Assembly (NCBI RefSeq): GCF_004349105.1
Contig: NZ_SMLB01000023.1
Location: 26,065-90,064, forward strand
DNA length: 64,000 nt
From: Jiangella aurantiaca
GTDB taxonomy: Bacteria > Actinomycetota > Actinomycetes > Jiangellales > Jiangellaceae
Reading direction: 5' to 3'
Shown here: positions 8,691-15,959 of the stretch, one piece after another
Position numbering within the stretch: position 1 is the first letter of the stretch
Layout of the letters: each line of letters opens with the position of its first letter
Notes under the pieces: model-generated
What the model was told of the DNA's origin: nothing
The model's input: only the letters and a program-made list of their open reading frames with translations
Databases searched by the model: none
Made by a program: the position numbers and the translations under genes

Positions 8691-9269
8691 ATGCGTGATC
8701 TGGTCTACACGGGATTCATGTCACTCGACGGCGTCGTCGACTCTCCGGGCGGCGGGCCGGGGGAGGAGCACCGCAGCGGCGGCTGGGTGTTCAAGGACCT
8801 CGAGTTCGTCCCCGAGGCGTGGTCGATCAAGGGCGAGGAGCTCGCCGACACGACGGCGCTCATGTTCGGCCGCCGCAGCTACGAGGCGTTCGCGTCGGTC
8901 TGGCCCAGCTCCGAGGACCACGCCGCCTACAAGGAGCTGCCCAAATACGTGGTGTCGACCACGCTGTCCGACGACGCCCTCGTCGACGGCTGGGGGCCGA
9001 CCACGATCCTGCGCTCGACGGACGACGTCGCCGCGCTCAAGGAGGGCGAGGGCGGCGCGATCTTCATCCACGGGAGCGCGGAGCTCGCCCGGCGGCTGTC
9101 GGACGCGGGCCTGATCGACCGGTACCACCTGCTCGTCTTCCCGGTGCTGCTCGCCGCCGGCAAGAGCCTGTTCAGCAGGGTGGACAAAGAAAAGCAGATG
9201 CTGAAGCTCCGGGACTCCGAGGTCTACTCGAACGGGATCACCAAGCTGATCTACGACGTCACCCGCTGA
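8691..9269 (+). CDS. Dihydrofolate reductase-like (RibD C-terminal domain) protein
   Basis: A 192-residue protein of the RibD_C / DHFR-like fold, probably an NADPH-dependent reductase of unknown substrate. The N-terminus (R-D-L-V-Y-T-G-F-M-S-L-D-G-V-V-D), the segment ALMFGRRSYEAF and the C-terminal IDRYHLLVFPVLLAAGKSLF are characteristic. I chose the ATG at 8691 because the family starts at this strand. An ATG 18 bases upstream is in another frame, and GAAGGAGA just before 8691 can serve as ribosome-binding site. These proteins are common in actinobacteria and are rarely true folate enzymes. Confidence 0.85.
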   Translation: MRDLVYTGFMSLDGVVDSPGGGPGEEHRSGGWVFKDLEFVPEAWSIKGEELADTTALMFGRRSYEAFASVWPSSEDHAAYKELPKYVVSTTLSDDALVDGWGPTTILRSTDDVAALKEGEGGAIFIHGSAELARRLSDAGLIDRYHLLVFPVLLAAGKSLFSRVDKEKQMLKLRDSEVYSNGITKLIYDVTR

Positions 9270-9483
9270 CCCAGGCCGGCGGCGCGCTCAGGTACCGGCG
9301 CGGTACCGGTCCTGGTCTCGGGCCGGTGACGCCCGCGTACGCCCTGCCGGCCTGCTCCCAGAACACCAGGCCCCAGCGCACCCGCGCGACCGAGGTCATC
9401 TCGGTGACCTGCTCGCTCGTGCACGTCCAGACGCTGTCGATCCACCGTGAGTCGGACCGGCGCGTCTCGAACCGCGGTCCCAC
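9259..9483 (-). pseudogene. AraC-type regulator remnant (DUF6597-like N-terminal domain), frameshifted
   Basis: From a GTG at 9481-9483 the minus frame encodes SDSRWIDSVWT and then MTSVARVRWGLVFWEQAGRA, ending AYAGVTGP. This resembles the N-terminal sensing domain of a group of AraC-family regulators. After G-V-T-G-P the expected continuation E-T-R-T-G-T-A-P-V-P-E appears only in a neighbouring frame, so there is a frameshift near 9330. The rest of the gene, including the helix-turn-helix domain, is missing where the reductase gene ends. I read this as a degraded remnant, not a small gene. Confidence 0.6.
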
Positions 9484-9520
9484 GGGCGAAGGAAACGCCG
9501 TGGCCCGGGGGCGGTGGTGA

Positions 9521-9850
9521 TCAGCTGATTCGCACGCTCGCGATCAGCCCGTCGCGCAGCTGGAACGCCATGGGACCGGTGCCGTTGAAGCCGTTGCCGG
9601 ACACCTTCAGCGTGGCGACGTAGCTGTCCGGGCCGTCGCCGGGCTCGAGGCTGACCAGCTCGAAGTGCGACTGCTTGCCGATGTTGTCCGTCCGGTCCCA
9701 GCTGCGCACACCGTCGTGGCCGTGGAACTCGCGGCCCCAGTCGTTCAGGTACGCGTCGTCGGTGAACGCCGCGACGAACGCCTCGGAATCGCCGCGGTTG
9801 GTCGCGTCGATGAACACCTGGATGGGTGCGGGCGTGTCGATGCTCGTCAT
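9521..9850 (-). CDS. SnoaL-like / NTF2-fold protein
   Basis: A 109-residue protein of the NTF2-like (SnoaL) fold, starting MTSIDTPAPIQVFIDATNRGD. The pattern FVAAFTDDAYLNDWGREFHG-x-x-G is typical of SnoaL-like domains that carry polar catalytic or ligand-binding residues in a cone-shaped pocket. It lies 10 bases downstream of the HD-domain gene on the same strand, so the two are probably co-transcribed. Members act as cyclases, isomerases or simply ligand binders; the specific role is unknown. Confidence 0.82.
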   Translation of the reverse strand: MTSIDTPAPIQVFIDATNRGDSEAFVAAFTDDAYLNDWGREFHGHDGVRSWDRTDNIGKQSHFELVSLEPGDGPDSYVATLKVSGNGFNGTGPMAFQLRDGLIASVRIS

Positions 9851-9860
9851 GGTCGGCAGG

Positions 9861-10499
9861 CTACTCGGGCCAGGCGTTGCTGAGGATGATCCGCACGAAG
9901 TCGTCGCGCACGAACCCGTCCTGGTAGTGCTCGAGCACGTCGGCGTTGACCGTGCCGAAGGTCGAGCGCGGACGGTGGGCGGTGCCTTCGGTGAACGCGT
10001 GCAGGATGCGCTTCTTGAAGTCCGGCCGCGGATGAGCGGCCACGACGGCGGCGCGCTGGTCGTCGGTGAGATCGTGGTAGCCGATCCCGAGGACGTCCGT
10101 CTCGACGCCCGCCGTCACCAGCGCCACCACCGGATCCAGGAACTCCGGGACGCCGGGCGTGGTGTGCAGTGCGATGGCCAGCCACACCGTGCGCGCGTCC
10201 TGCTCGTCGACGCCGCACCGCAGCAGGAAGTCGCGGGCCTCCTGGGCGCCGTCGACCTCGAACCGCAGCTGTGAGTCGCGGTAGCCGGCGGTCAGGCCGA
10301 CGTCGTGGAACATCGCGCCGGCGTAGAGCAGCTCCAGGTCCGGTCGCAGGCCGCGCACCCGCCCCTGGAGCGCGCCGAAGAGGAAGACGCGGCGGGAATG
10401 GTGGTAGAGCAGGTCGTCCTCGGTGTCGCGGATGAACTCGGTCACCTCGCGGACGAGCCGGGTGTCGGGGACGGTGATGCCGGCGATGGTCTCGGTCAT
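9861..10499 (-). CDS. HD-domain protein, predicted phosphohydrolase
   Basis: A 212-residue HD-superfamily protein. Metal-binding positions are visible: HHSRRV near residue 33, FHDVG (the HD pair) near residue 68, and a downstream His/Asp region IALHTTP. This layout resembles the HD-domain proteins near cyanamide hydratase and related small phosphohydrolases. The start ATG at 10497-10499 fits the family N-terminus. It precedes a SnoaL-like gene by 10 bases. Upstream, in divergent orientation, only a scrap of a GlxA-type regulator remains, which may once have controlled it. Confidence 0.82.
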   Translation of the reverse strand: MTETIAGITVPDTRLVREVTEFIRDTEDDLLYHHSRRVFLFGALQGRVRGLRPDLELLYAGAMFHDVGLTAGYRDSQLRFEVDGAQEARDFLLRCGVDEQDARTVWLAIALHTTPGVPEFLDPVVALVTAGVETDVLGIGYHDLTDDQRAAVVAAHPRPDFKKRILHAFTEGTAHRPRSTFGTVNADVLEHYQDGFVRDDFVRIILSNAWPE

Positions 10500-10582
10500 G
10501 GTCCCAGCGTGCGGTGCTCGAGGCGGGACGCGCGCTGTCCTGATGGACACGTATCCCTCGGTTCCGGACATAGCCTGCGGAC

Positions 10583-10675
10583 GTGCACACGTCACCGGCC
10601 AGGTTCGTCGAACAGCGGCGCATGGAGGCCGCCAAGCCGCGGCTTCAGTCCCCTGGCGGCGTGATGCGTCCATGA
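10583..10675 (+). pseudogene. Possible GlxA/AraC-type regulator remnant
   Basis: A 30-codon frame from GTG encodes HTSPARFVEQRRMEAAKPRL followed by Q-S-P-G-G and a stop. It resembles the linker helix of GlxA-type AraC regulators ((T)PARFVE-x-x-R-x-EAA-x-x-x-L). It begins where a divergent regulator of the HD gene would be expected. About 200 codons of the usual amidase-like domain and the second half of the DNA-binding domain are missing, consistent with a large internal deletion. The match is short, so this is tentative. Confidence 0.42.
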
Positions 10676-11055
10676 CGGCGGTCGTCGCCGGCCCGCTCGA
10701 CGCCGGCTGGCCGGGCTCCGCCGCGGGCATCGTCGCCGGGTCGAGCAGCTCGGCCGGCTGCTCGTCGGGCCGGCAGTGTGCCCGGTTGGCCGCCTGGGTC
10801 GCCGCGGTCGAGGCTGCCGTGTCGGCCGAGCTGGCCTGGCGTCCTGGGCTGCGCCCGGACCACCACGTCCTCGACCTGGGGCGCACGAAATACCGGCCGA
10901 CGAAGGCGTTGGCGGAGTTCATCGTGGCCCAGGACCGGACCCTGGCAAGTCCACCGACAACCCGACGGCACCACCCGATGCACCAGCCCCACCGGTCACC
11001 ACTATGCCAAGTCACCACCGATCCGATGGCGAAACCACACGGTGTGATCTCGTAG
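10672..11055 (+). pseudogene. DUF222/HNH endonuclease (13E12-repeat family) remnant
   Basis: One plus-strand frame carries LAAWVAAVEAAVSAELAWR and then GRTKYRPTKALAEFIVAQDR. These are like the helical DUF222 part and the segment just before the HNH core. The next expected part, HNH itself, is absent. The conserved C-terminal pattern then appears in a shifted frame as DGTTRCTSPTGHHYAKSPP. A gene normally of 400-500 codons is thus reduced to under 400 bases with deletions and a frameshift. This family is highly repeated in actinobacterial genomes and often decays. Confidence 0.65.
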
Positions 11056-11086
11056 GGAGCCGCTGGCGAGAAACCGCCCGTCGTGC

Positions 11087-11431
11087 CTAGCCGAGGGGAG
11101 CGCCGCCGTAGCCGATCTCGTTGCCGTCGGGGTCGTGGTAGGTGATCTTGCGGACGCCGTTCCCGTACGTCTCGCGCAGCGCCGGCTCGATGCCGCGCGC
11201 CGTGATGCCGTCGACCACCGCGTCGAGGTCGTCGACGAAGATCGTGACGTGGCTGTGGCCGGCGGTCTCGGGCCGCTGGTTGACCGCGATCGAGCGGTGC
11301 TCGGCCAGCTCCCACACCACCTCGGTGTCGTGCGCGCGGAACGTGAACGGCACGCCGAAGAGCTTCTCGTACCAGGCGGTCGCGGCGGCGAAGTCCGTGA
11401 CCGGCATGACGACGAACAGGTCGAGGGCCAT
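11087..11431 (-). CDS. VOC-family (glyoxalase/bleomycin-resistance fold) protein
   Basis: A 114-residue vicinal-oxygen-chelate protein. The pattern MPVTDFAAATAWYEKLFGVP at the N-terminus and ITYHDPDGNEIGY near the C-terminus mark the paired beta-alpha-beta modules. It could be a small dioxygenase, a lyase or a drug-binding protein. The start ATG at 11429-11431 gives the family N-terminus; an in-frame upstream ATG would add about 25 low-complexity residues and is less likely. It lies downstream of the NmrA-type gene with a 118-base gap. Confidence 0.85.
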   Translation of the reverse strand: MALDLFVVMPVTDFAAATAWYEKLFGVPFTFRAHDTEVVWELAEHRSIAVNQRPETAGHSHVTIFVDDLDAVVDGITARGIEPALRETYGNGVRKITYHDPDGNEIGYGGAPLG

Positions 11432-11549
11432 GCGCGCGATCGTAGCGATCCGGCCGTAGCTCGAGGATCCGCGCGCGCTGCCGCGGCGGCCGTCGCCGTC
11501 GGTCATCGCACCATCTTCGCCGAGGACCGCCGGGCGTGCCATCGGCGCA

Positions 11550-12362
11550 TCATCCCAGGGCGCGGACGAACTCCTCGAGCGGGGTGGCCGGACGGCCGAG
11601 CAGCCGCTCCAGGTCGGGCGTCGGCGTGCCGAACTGCGGCAGGCGCAGCAGCGGCAGGACGAACGCCATGCCGCCGGCGTCGTCGTCGGCGATCTCGCGG
11701 AAGGTCACCTGCGTCCCGGACAGCTCGCTCAGGATCCGCGCCAGGTGCGGGTAGGTCCAGCCGGGACCGCGCAGCTCGTAGACGGCGTCCTCGTGGCCGT
11801 CGCCGGTCAGCACCGCACTCGCGGCCAGCGCGAGGTCGGCGATCGGAGTGGTGACAAGCGGGTGGCCGATCGCCGGCGCGGCCAGTTCGCCGGTCTTCAC
11901 GGCGGCCGACACCAGGTCGCCCGGCACCAGCTCCTCGGTGTAGAAGGTGTTGCGCAGGAACGTGTGGGTGAGCCCGGCGTCCCGGATCGCCCGCTCGGTG
12001 GTCGTGTGGTCGGCCAGGAAGCTCTGTCCGTCCTCGGCCGTGATGGCGCTGGTGTAGACGACGTGCCCGACGCCGGCGGCGGCCGCCGCGGCGACGACGT
12101 CGGCGTGCTGGCGCGCCCGTACGCCCGGCGTGGTGTCCGACGCCGACACGAACAGCAGCCGGTCGGCGCCCTTGAAGGCCCGCTCCAGGCTCGCCGGGTC
12201 GTCGTAGTCGGCCCGCCGCACGTCGACGCCGCGGTCGGCGAAGGGTTTCGCCTTCTCCGGGTCGCGTGCGACGACGGCAACCTCGCCGGCCGGCACCTTC
12301 GCGATCAGGTCCTCGACCACGACGGGCCCGAACCGGCCGGTCGCCCCGGTCACCACGATCAT
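11550..12362 (-). CDS. NmrA/QorB-like NAD(P)-binding oxidoreductase
   Basis: A 270-residue atypical short-chain dehydrogenase. The N-terminal IVVTGATGRFGPVVVEDLI contains the GATGxxG dinucleotide-binding motif, and the body resembles QorB-type quinone oxidoreductases and NmrA-like redox sensors. The active-site Tyr of classical SDRs is not obvious, as is usual in this group. It is divergent from an HxlR regulator (12468) over about 105 bases, an arrangement common for quinone- or aldehyde-responsive detoxification pairs. Redox-stress function is an inference. Confidence 0.87.
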   Translation of the reverse strand: MIVVTGATGRFGPVVVEDLIAKVPAGEVAVVARDPEKAKPFADRGVDVRRADYDDPASLERAFKGADRLLFVSASDTTPGVRARQHADVVAAAAAAGVGHVVYTSAITAEDGQSFLADHTTTERAIRDAGLTHTFLRNTFYTEELVPGDLVSAAVKTGELAAPAIGHPLVTTPIADLALAASAVLTGDGHEDAVYELRGPGWTYPHLARILSELSGTQVTFREIADDDAGGMAFVLPLLRLPQFGTPTPDLERLLGRPATPLEEFVRALG

Positions 12363-12434
12363 GACTGTCTCCGTTCACTGGGGGTCTGTTCTTGCAACGG
12401 CTGTGACGTTACGCTGGAGACTCACCCAGTGAAA

Positions 12435-12451
12435 GTACGTACCTTGAGGTA
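12435..12451. promoter_or_regulatory. Candidate HxlR operator between divergent genes
   Basis: Two overlapping dyads lie in the NmrA/HxlR intergenic region: GTACGTAC (12435-12442) and TACCT-TG-AGGTA (12440-12451). HxlR regulators bind such short palindromes between themselves and a divergent target gene. The site is 17 bases ahead of the HxlR start, so autorepression is plausible. Confidence 0.5.
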
Positions 12452-12467
12452 ACCAACGGAGGCCGAC

Positions 12468-12863
12468 GTGAGCACCGAGGTCAGCAGCGGGCTGCAGGCA
12501 CTGGAAGGTGACGTGTTCGACATCAACTGCCCGTCGCGCGGCGTCCTGGAACACGTCACCAGCCGGTGGGGCGTCCTCGTCCTGGCCGCGCTGGGGGAGC
12601 GCGAGATGCGCTTCGGCGAGCTGCACCGGCGCATCGGCGGCGTGAGCCAGAAGATGCTGGCCCAGACGCTGCGCGCGCTCGCCACCGACGGGTTCGTCGA
12701 CCGCACCGTCATCCCGGCCGCGCCGCCGCAGGTCAGCTACCGGCTGACCGAGACGGGCGATCAGGTCGCGGCGCACGTCGTCGGGCTGGTCGGCTGGATC
12801 GAGCGGCACCTGCCGGAGATCCTGGCCGCTCGCGACGTAGAGCCGGCCACGGCGGCCGGCTGA
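12468..12863 (+). CDS. HxlR-family winged-helix regulator
   Basis: A 131-residue DNA-binding regulator. The family opening with a single Cys (D-I-N-C-P-S-R, Cys20) is followed by V-T-S-R-W-G-V-L-V-L-A-A-L and the recognition helix region GVSQKMLAQTLRAL, then the wing V-S-Y-R-L-T-E-T-G. The Cys is the position used for thiol or quinone sensing in several HxlR relatives such as QorR and YodB. It starts with GTG and is divergent from the NmrA/QorB-like gene, so a QorR-QorB type pair is likely by analogy. Confidence 0.9.
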   Translation: MSTEVSSGLQALEGDVFDINCPSRGVLEHVTSRWGVLVLAALGEREMRFGELHRRIGGVSQKMLAQTLRALATDGFVDRTVIPAAPPQVSYRLTETGDQVAAHVVGLVGWIERHLPEILAARDVEPATAAG

Positions 12864-12967
12864 CAACTGGCGGCATGGTTGAGGGATCCGGGCAGCCATG
12901 GCGGCTGTTGGCCGCCGTTGTCGGTGACCATGGGTCGTCGTTGACACTGCGACGACGACCGGCACGC

Positions 12968-13026
12968 TTGATCATGGAGAAGGTCGCCTTTGGAGTCGCG
13001 GGAAACCCGACCTTCTCCATGATCAA
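12968..13026. repeat. Perfect 19-bp inverted repeat, TTGATC family, 21-nt loop
   Basis: The left arm TTGATCATGGAGAAGGTCG (12968-12986) is perfectly complementary to 13008-13026, with a 21-base loop. It lies about 105 bases after the HxlR gene. A longer relative with the same TTGATCWTGGAG start and the same loop length is found at 34470-34546. It has no U-tract, so a classic intrinsic terminator is not evident. Confidence 0.9.
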
Positions 13027-13129
13027 CTCGGTGAGGGAGGGTGTGAGCCGCCATGGGGGGCAGGTCATACCAGGCGCTGCCCGCCGCGGGCGGCTCGCAT
13101 CCCTGCCGGCGCCGGTGATGGCCGCGGAG

Positions 13130-13170
13130 GTGTTGACATGAGCGCCAACGGTTGGCGCTGGTGTCAACAC
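13130..13170. repeat. 20-bp near-perfect palindrome, GTGTTGAC family
   Basis: Arms 13130-13149 and 13151-13170 pair over 20 bases with two mismatches around a single central G. The right arm equals the complement of GTGTTGACACCAGCGCCAAC, which is the core of the longer palindrome at 48344-48404. The stretch 12864-13362 otherwise shows no convincing gene, only these two palindromes. Confidence 0.9.
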
Positions 13171-13362
13171 GCCCGGTTGTGATCGGTGCCCGGCCCGAGC
13201 CGGCCCAGCGTCGCGGGGGCGGCCGACGCCGTGACGACGGCGACGTCGCCGCGCCGATCACACGACCTCGCCCGTGACCGCCAGATCCTCGTGATCAGTG
13301 ACGCCATCATCGGCATTTTCAACGGCGGCTAACATGGCGGCCCAGATCCCTCACCCGTCCTC

Positions 13363-13572
13363 CTAGCGGTTCTCGTCCTCGTCCTCGTCTTCTGCCGGCG
13401 GGTTGCCGGGAGACGGTGTTTCCGGCTCGACCGGCGGGGTCGTCGGGTTGCCCGGCGACTGCGTCCCGGGCCCGCTGGGCGTCGTCGCGGGGTTGCCCGG
13501 CGACGCCGGGTCCGGCTCGTCCGGCGGGGTCGTCGGCTTGCCCGGCGACTGCGTGCCTTCGTGGTTGGTCAT
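13363..13572 (-). CDS. Small proline-rich repeat protein with acidic tail
   Basis: A 69-residue predicted peptide beginning M-T-N-H-E-G-T-Q. It has four imperfect repeats around S-P-G-N-P-T-T-P-P separated by short acidic linkers, then ends in P-A-E-D-E-D-E-D-E-N-R. There is no signal peptide, membrane segment or Cys, and it should be disordered. A GGGAGGGAGAA ribosome-binding site lies just upstream of the ATG. No family is recognised. The repeats are visible in the DNA too and may vary in number between strains. Confidence 0.6.
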   Translation of the reverse strand: MTNHEGTQSPGKPTTPPDEPDPASPGNPATTPSGPGTQSPGNPTTPPVEPETPSPGNPPAEDEDEDENR

Positions 13573-13642
13573 GGGAGTTCTCCCTCCCGTCAGTACCTGA
13601 CGATCCGGTACCCGGACGGCGTGGCCTGAAACGAGGAGTCGA

Positions 13643-14479
13643 TCAGGGGAGCGGGCCGCGGCGTTCCTGGTCGCGGAAGCGGCTGGGCGGCATGCCGACC
13701 CGGCGGGTGAAGATGCGGGTGAAGTAGCCCGGGTCGTCGTACCCGGTGCGGGCGGCGACGGCCACGACGGGCAGGTCCGTGGTGGCGAGCAGCTCCTTCG
13801 CCCGGGTGAGCCGGGCGCGCAGCACGAACTCCTTGGGGCTGCAGCCGGCCGCGCGCCGGGTGGCATCGCGCAGGGCCGCCTCCGTCATTCCCAGCGTGCG
13901 CGCGTGGGCCGCGACGGTGACCGGCAGGCAGGCGTCGCGCAGCAGGGTGGCCAGCACCGGGCTGGCGGCGACGGGGTCGGGAACGGCGGCGCGGCGGGTG
14001 GCGAGGATGAGCTGGTGCAGTGCCGCTGCGGCCTCGACGTCGGTCGACGGGTCGCCGGGGCGGCAGGCGCGGGCCAGCGCGCCGAACGCCACCTCCAGCC
14101 CGCCTGCGTCGGCGACCGAGGTGACCGGCTCGTCGCGGGCGACGTAGCCGAGGTCCTGGTAGGCGCGGGCGGCGGGGCCGTCGAACAACACCCACCACTC
14201 GTTCCAGCCGCCGGCGTCCGGACCGTACCCGTGCTCGACGCCTGGGAGCAGCCAGAACAGTGTGGGCGCGACGAGCGGCTGCTCATGCCCGCCCCACCGG
14301 AGCCGGCCGGTGCCGCGCGTCAGGAAGACGACGGCGTAGCAGTCCAGCGTGCGGGCGGGCAGCGTCGACACCTGCCCGGCCGTCGTGCCGACGCCGAGGC
14401 AAACCAGGCCGAGCCGCCGGTGCCGGGGGTCGGGCGTGAGATACCGCGTCCATGACGCGAGCCCGGGTCGGCCGCTCAT
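13643..14479 (-). CDS. AraC-family transcriptional regulator
   Basis: A 278-residue regulator. An N-terminal cupin-like sensing domain (about 20-130, with LLPGVEHGYGPDAGGWNEWW) is followed by a C-terminal double helix-turn-helix (about 175-270, with TGYDDPGYFTRIFTRRVGMPPSRFR). The last helix pattern GYDDPGYFTRIFTRRVG is close to the AraC consensus. It is divergent from the PhyH dioxygenase gene, with a decayed toxin-antitoxin scar between them. Regulation of the dioxygenase, perhaps in response to a sugar, is inferred only from context. Confidence 0.9.
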   Translation of the reverse strand: MSGRPGLASWTRYLTPDPRHRRLGLVCLGVGTTAGQVSTLPARTLDCYAVVFLTRGTGRLRWGGHEQPLVAPTLFWLLPGVEHGYGPDAGGWNEWWVLFDGPAARAYQDLGYVARDEPVTSVADAGGLEVAFGALARACRPGDPSTDVEAAAALHQLILATRRAAVPDPVAASPVLATLLRDACLPVTVAAHARTLGMTEAALRDATRRAAGCSPKEFVLRARLTRAKELLATTDLPVVAVAARTGYDDPGYFTRIFTRRVGMPPSRFRDQERRGPLP

Positions 14480-14499
14480 GGCCGCACATCGTAGAGCTC

Positions 14500-14625
14500 C
14501 GCCGGCGACGTACTTCGCCGGGTCGCCGCGGGCGAATCTGTCACGGTCACCCGCGACGGCGATCCGGTCGCCGAACTCCGGCCGCTCTCGAGGCAGCCGC
14601 TGTCTGCCGGTGAGCTGCTCCGGCG
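14500..14625 (+). pseudogene. Phd/YefM-type antitoxin remnant
   Basis: In one plus frame, S-A-G-D-V-L-R-R-V-A-A-G-E-S is followed by VTVTRDGDPVAELRPL and then S-A-G-E-L-L-R-R-W-R-G-L. This is the middle of a Phd/YefM-fold antitoxin. The start is lost: an in-frame TAG precedes it, close to the AraC gene. The C-terminal toxin-binding tail is lost at the joint with the PIN fragment that follows. There is no start codon, so no protein is expected. Confidence 0.6.
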
Positions 14626-14639
14626 GTGGCGAGGGCTTC

Positions 14640-15020
14640 GAGCCGGCCAGACTCCCCGCCGAGCCGTTGATCACCGTCGTCACGCTCGCGGAACTCTCCG
14701 TCGGTCCGCTGGTCGCGTCGACCGAGCGAGAGCGCGCGGAACGTCAGTCGCACCTCCAGCAGGCAGAAGCAGATTTCGACCCGCTGCCCTTCGACCGTGC
14801 CGCGGCTCGCGCGTTCGGCCGGGTCGCAGCATCGCTGCGTCGTGCCGGCCGCAAGCCGGCGGCTCGTGCCTACGACGCGATGATCGCGGCTGTCGCCCTC
14901 GCGAACGAACTCCCCGTCTACACCTGCAGCCCCGACGATTTCGCCAGGGTCGACGAGCTGGAGGTCGTCGCCGTCCCGTTTCCGCAGCCGGCGAGTGAGG
15001 TGGCCGAGCCGGGCGCTTGA
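14640..15020 (+). pseudogene. PIN-domain (VapC-type) toxin lacking its N-terminus
   Basis: The frame from about 14640 encodes PLITVVTLAELSVGPL, then ARAYDAMIAAVALANELPVY and C-S-P-D-D-F, the central and C-terminal parts of a VapC-type PIN ribonuclease. The first strand with the catalytic Asp (D-T/S-x-x-L-I) is missing. Directly upstream is the antitoxin remnant in a different frame. A single deletion that removed the antitoxin tail plus about 30 toxin residues explains both fragments. Confidence 0.65.
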
Positions 15021-15097
15021 CCGCGCGCGGCGGAAAGTCCAAGTCCGGCGCGGGTTCGTCCATGTCGTCGGCGGGTGGTCACAGGCAGGGTGGTCGC

Positions 15098-15907
15098 ATG
15101 CTGACCTCGAACGGCTACGTGCTCGACGAGTCCGCCCGGCGGCTGGGCGAGCTGGACCCCGTCCCGGACCACGAGCGCCACGACCGCGACGCCCTGTGGG
15201 AGCGGCTGCGGCGCGACGGCTACCTGTGGCTGCGCGGCGCGCTGGATCCGGACGTCGTGAACGGCTTCCGCGCCTACTACCACGCCACGCTGGCCCCGTC
15301 GGGCGTCTGGGCCGGCGAGGAGGATCGCGCCGAGTACCGCAGGCTGCTGTTCCAGAGGGTCGTCCCGGGTCCGGAGTACGAGGCGTTCTGCACCCAGCCG
15401 GCCGTCCGCGAGTGGTACGCGTGGTTCCTCGGCGACGAGACGTTCCTGCACCGGCGCAAGATCATCCGGCACGTGCGGCCGGGGGAGTCCGGTGTCGGCA
15501 TGGCCACCCAGGCGCACTACGACCTGGTGTACCTGCGGGAGGGAACCGATCGGGTGCTGTCGTCGTGGATCCCGCTGGGCGACTGCCCGGTGGCGCGCGG
15601 CGGGCTCACGTACCTCGAGGGCAGCCACCACAGCGTGCTCGCTCAGGAGCGGGCCGGCACGTTGCGGCACCCGGCGACGTCGATCACGGCCGACCTGCCG
15701 GCGCTGGCCGACGAGTACGACGCGCGCTGGCTGGTCGCCGACTACGCGGCCGGCGACATGGTCGTGCACTCGGCCTACACGGTGCACGCCGCCTTGGACA
15801 ACGTCGACGACGACTACCGGCTCTCGACCGACATCCGGTACCAGCGGGCCACCGAGCCGATCGACTGGCGGTGGCAGCACCACTGGCACGTCGACGACGG
15901 CCTCTGA
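15098..15907 (+). CDS. Phytanoyl-CoA dioxygenase (PhyH) family protein
   Basis: A 269-residue Fe(II)/2-oxoglutarate dioxygenase of the PhyH family. The HxD iron ligands are in QAHYDLVYLREG (near residue 140), the distal His in VHSAYTVHAALDN, and a 2-oxoglutarate-binding Arg in YRLSTDIRYQR. Length is typical. An in-frame ATG at 15062 is possible, but 15098 matches the likely domain start better. The gene is preceded by the toxin-antitoxin scar and lies divergent to an AraC regulator. Substrate is unknown; soluble small-molecule hydroxylation is the family role. Confidence 0.88.
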   Translation: MLTSNGYVLDESARRLGELDPVPDHERHDRDALWERLRRDGYLWLRGALDPDVVNGFRAYYHATLAPSGVWAGEEDRAEYRRLLFQRVVPGPEYEAFCTQPAVREWYAWFLGDETFLHRRKIIRHVRPGESGVGMATQAHYDLVYLREGTDRVLSSWIPLGDCPVARGGLTYLEGSHHSVLAQERAGTLRHPATSITADLPALADEYDARWLVADYAAGDMVVHSAYTVHAALDNVDDDYRLSTDIRYQRATEPIDWRWQHHWHVDDGL

Positions 15908-15909
15908 CG

Positions 15910-15946
15910 GCGCCCCTGCCGCACCGGGCCGATGCGGCAGGGGCGC
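15910..15946. terminator. Bidirectional hairpin terminator
   Basis: GCGCCCCTGCCGCA (15910-15923) pairs perfectly with 15933-15946 around a nine-base loop. It lies between the convergent PhyH gene and amino-acid permease gene and can terminate both. No U-tract is present, as is usual in high-GC actinobacteria. Confidence 0.75.
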
Positions 15947-15959
15947 AGGCGTGACGCCG

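Noticed and set aside
9288..9312. GGTACCGG-CGC-GGTACCGG direct repeat as regulatory site
   Set aside because: It lies inside the AraC-type remnant, is short and has no gene to control nearby.
12468..13141. A toxin-like or methyltransferase-like frame overlapping the HxlR gene
   Set aside because: Only shadow frames of HxlR and the palindrome region were found; none had codon bias or motifs of its own.
13130..13170. CRISPR repeat or attachment site
   Set aside because: There is no regular spacing of repeats, no cas gene and no integrase. Single palindromes at distant sites do not form an array.
12864..13362. A small gene in the palindrome-rich gap
   Set aside because: Short frames such as the one ending in V-I-S-D-A-I-I-G-I-F-N-G-G lack a ribosome-binding site, a consistent codon bias and any homology I recognise.
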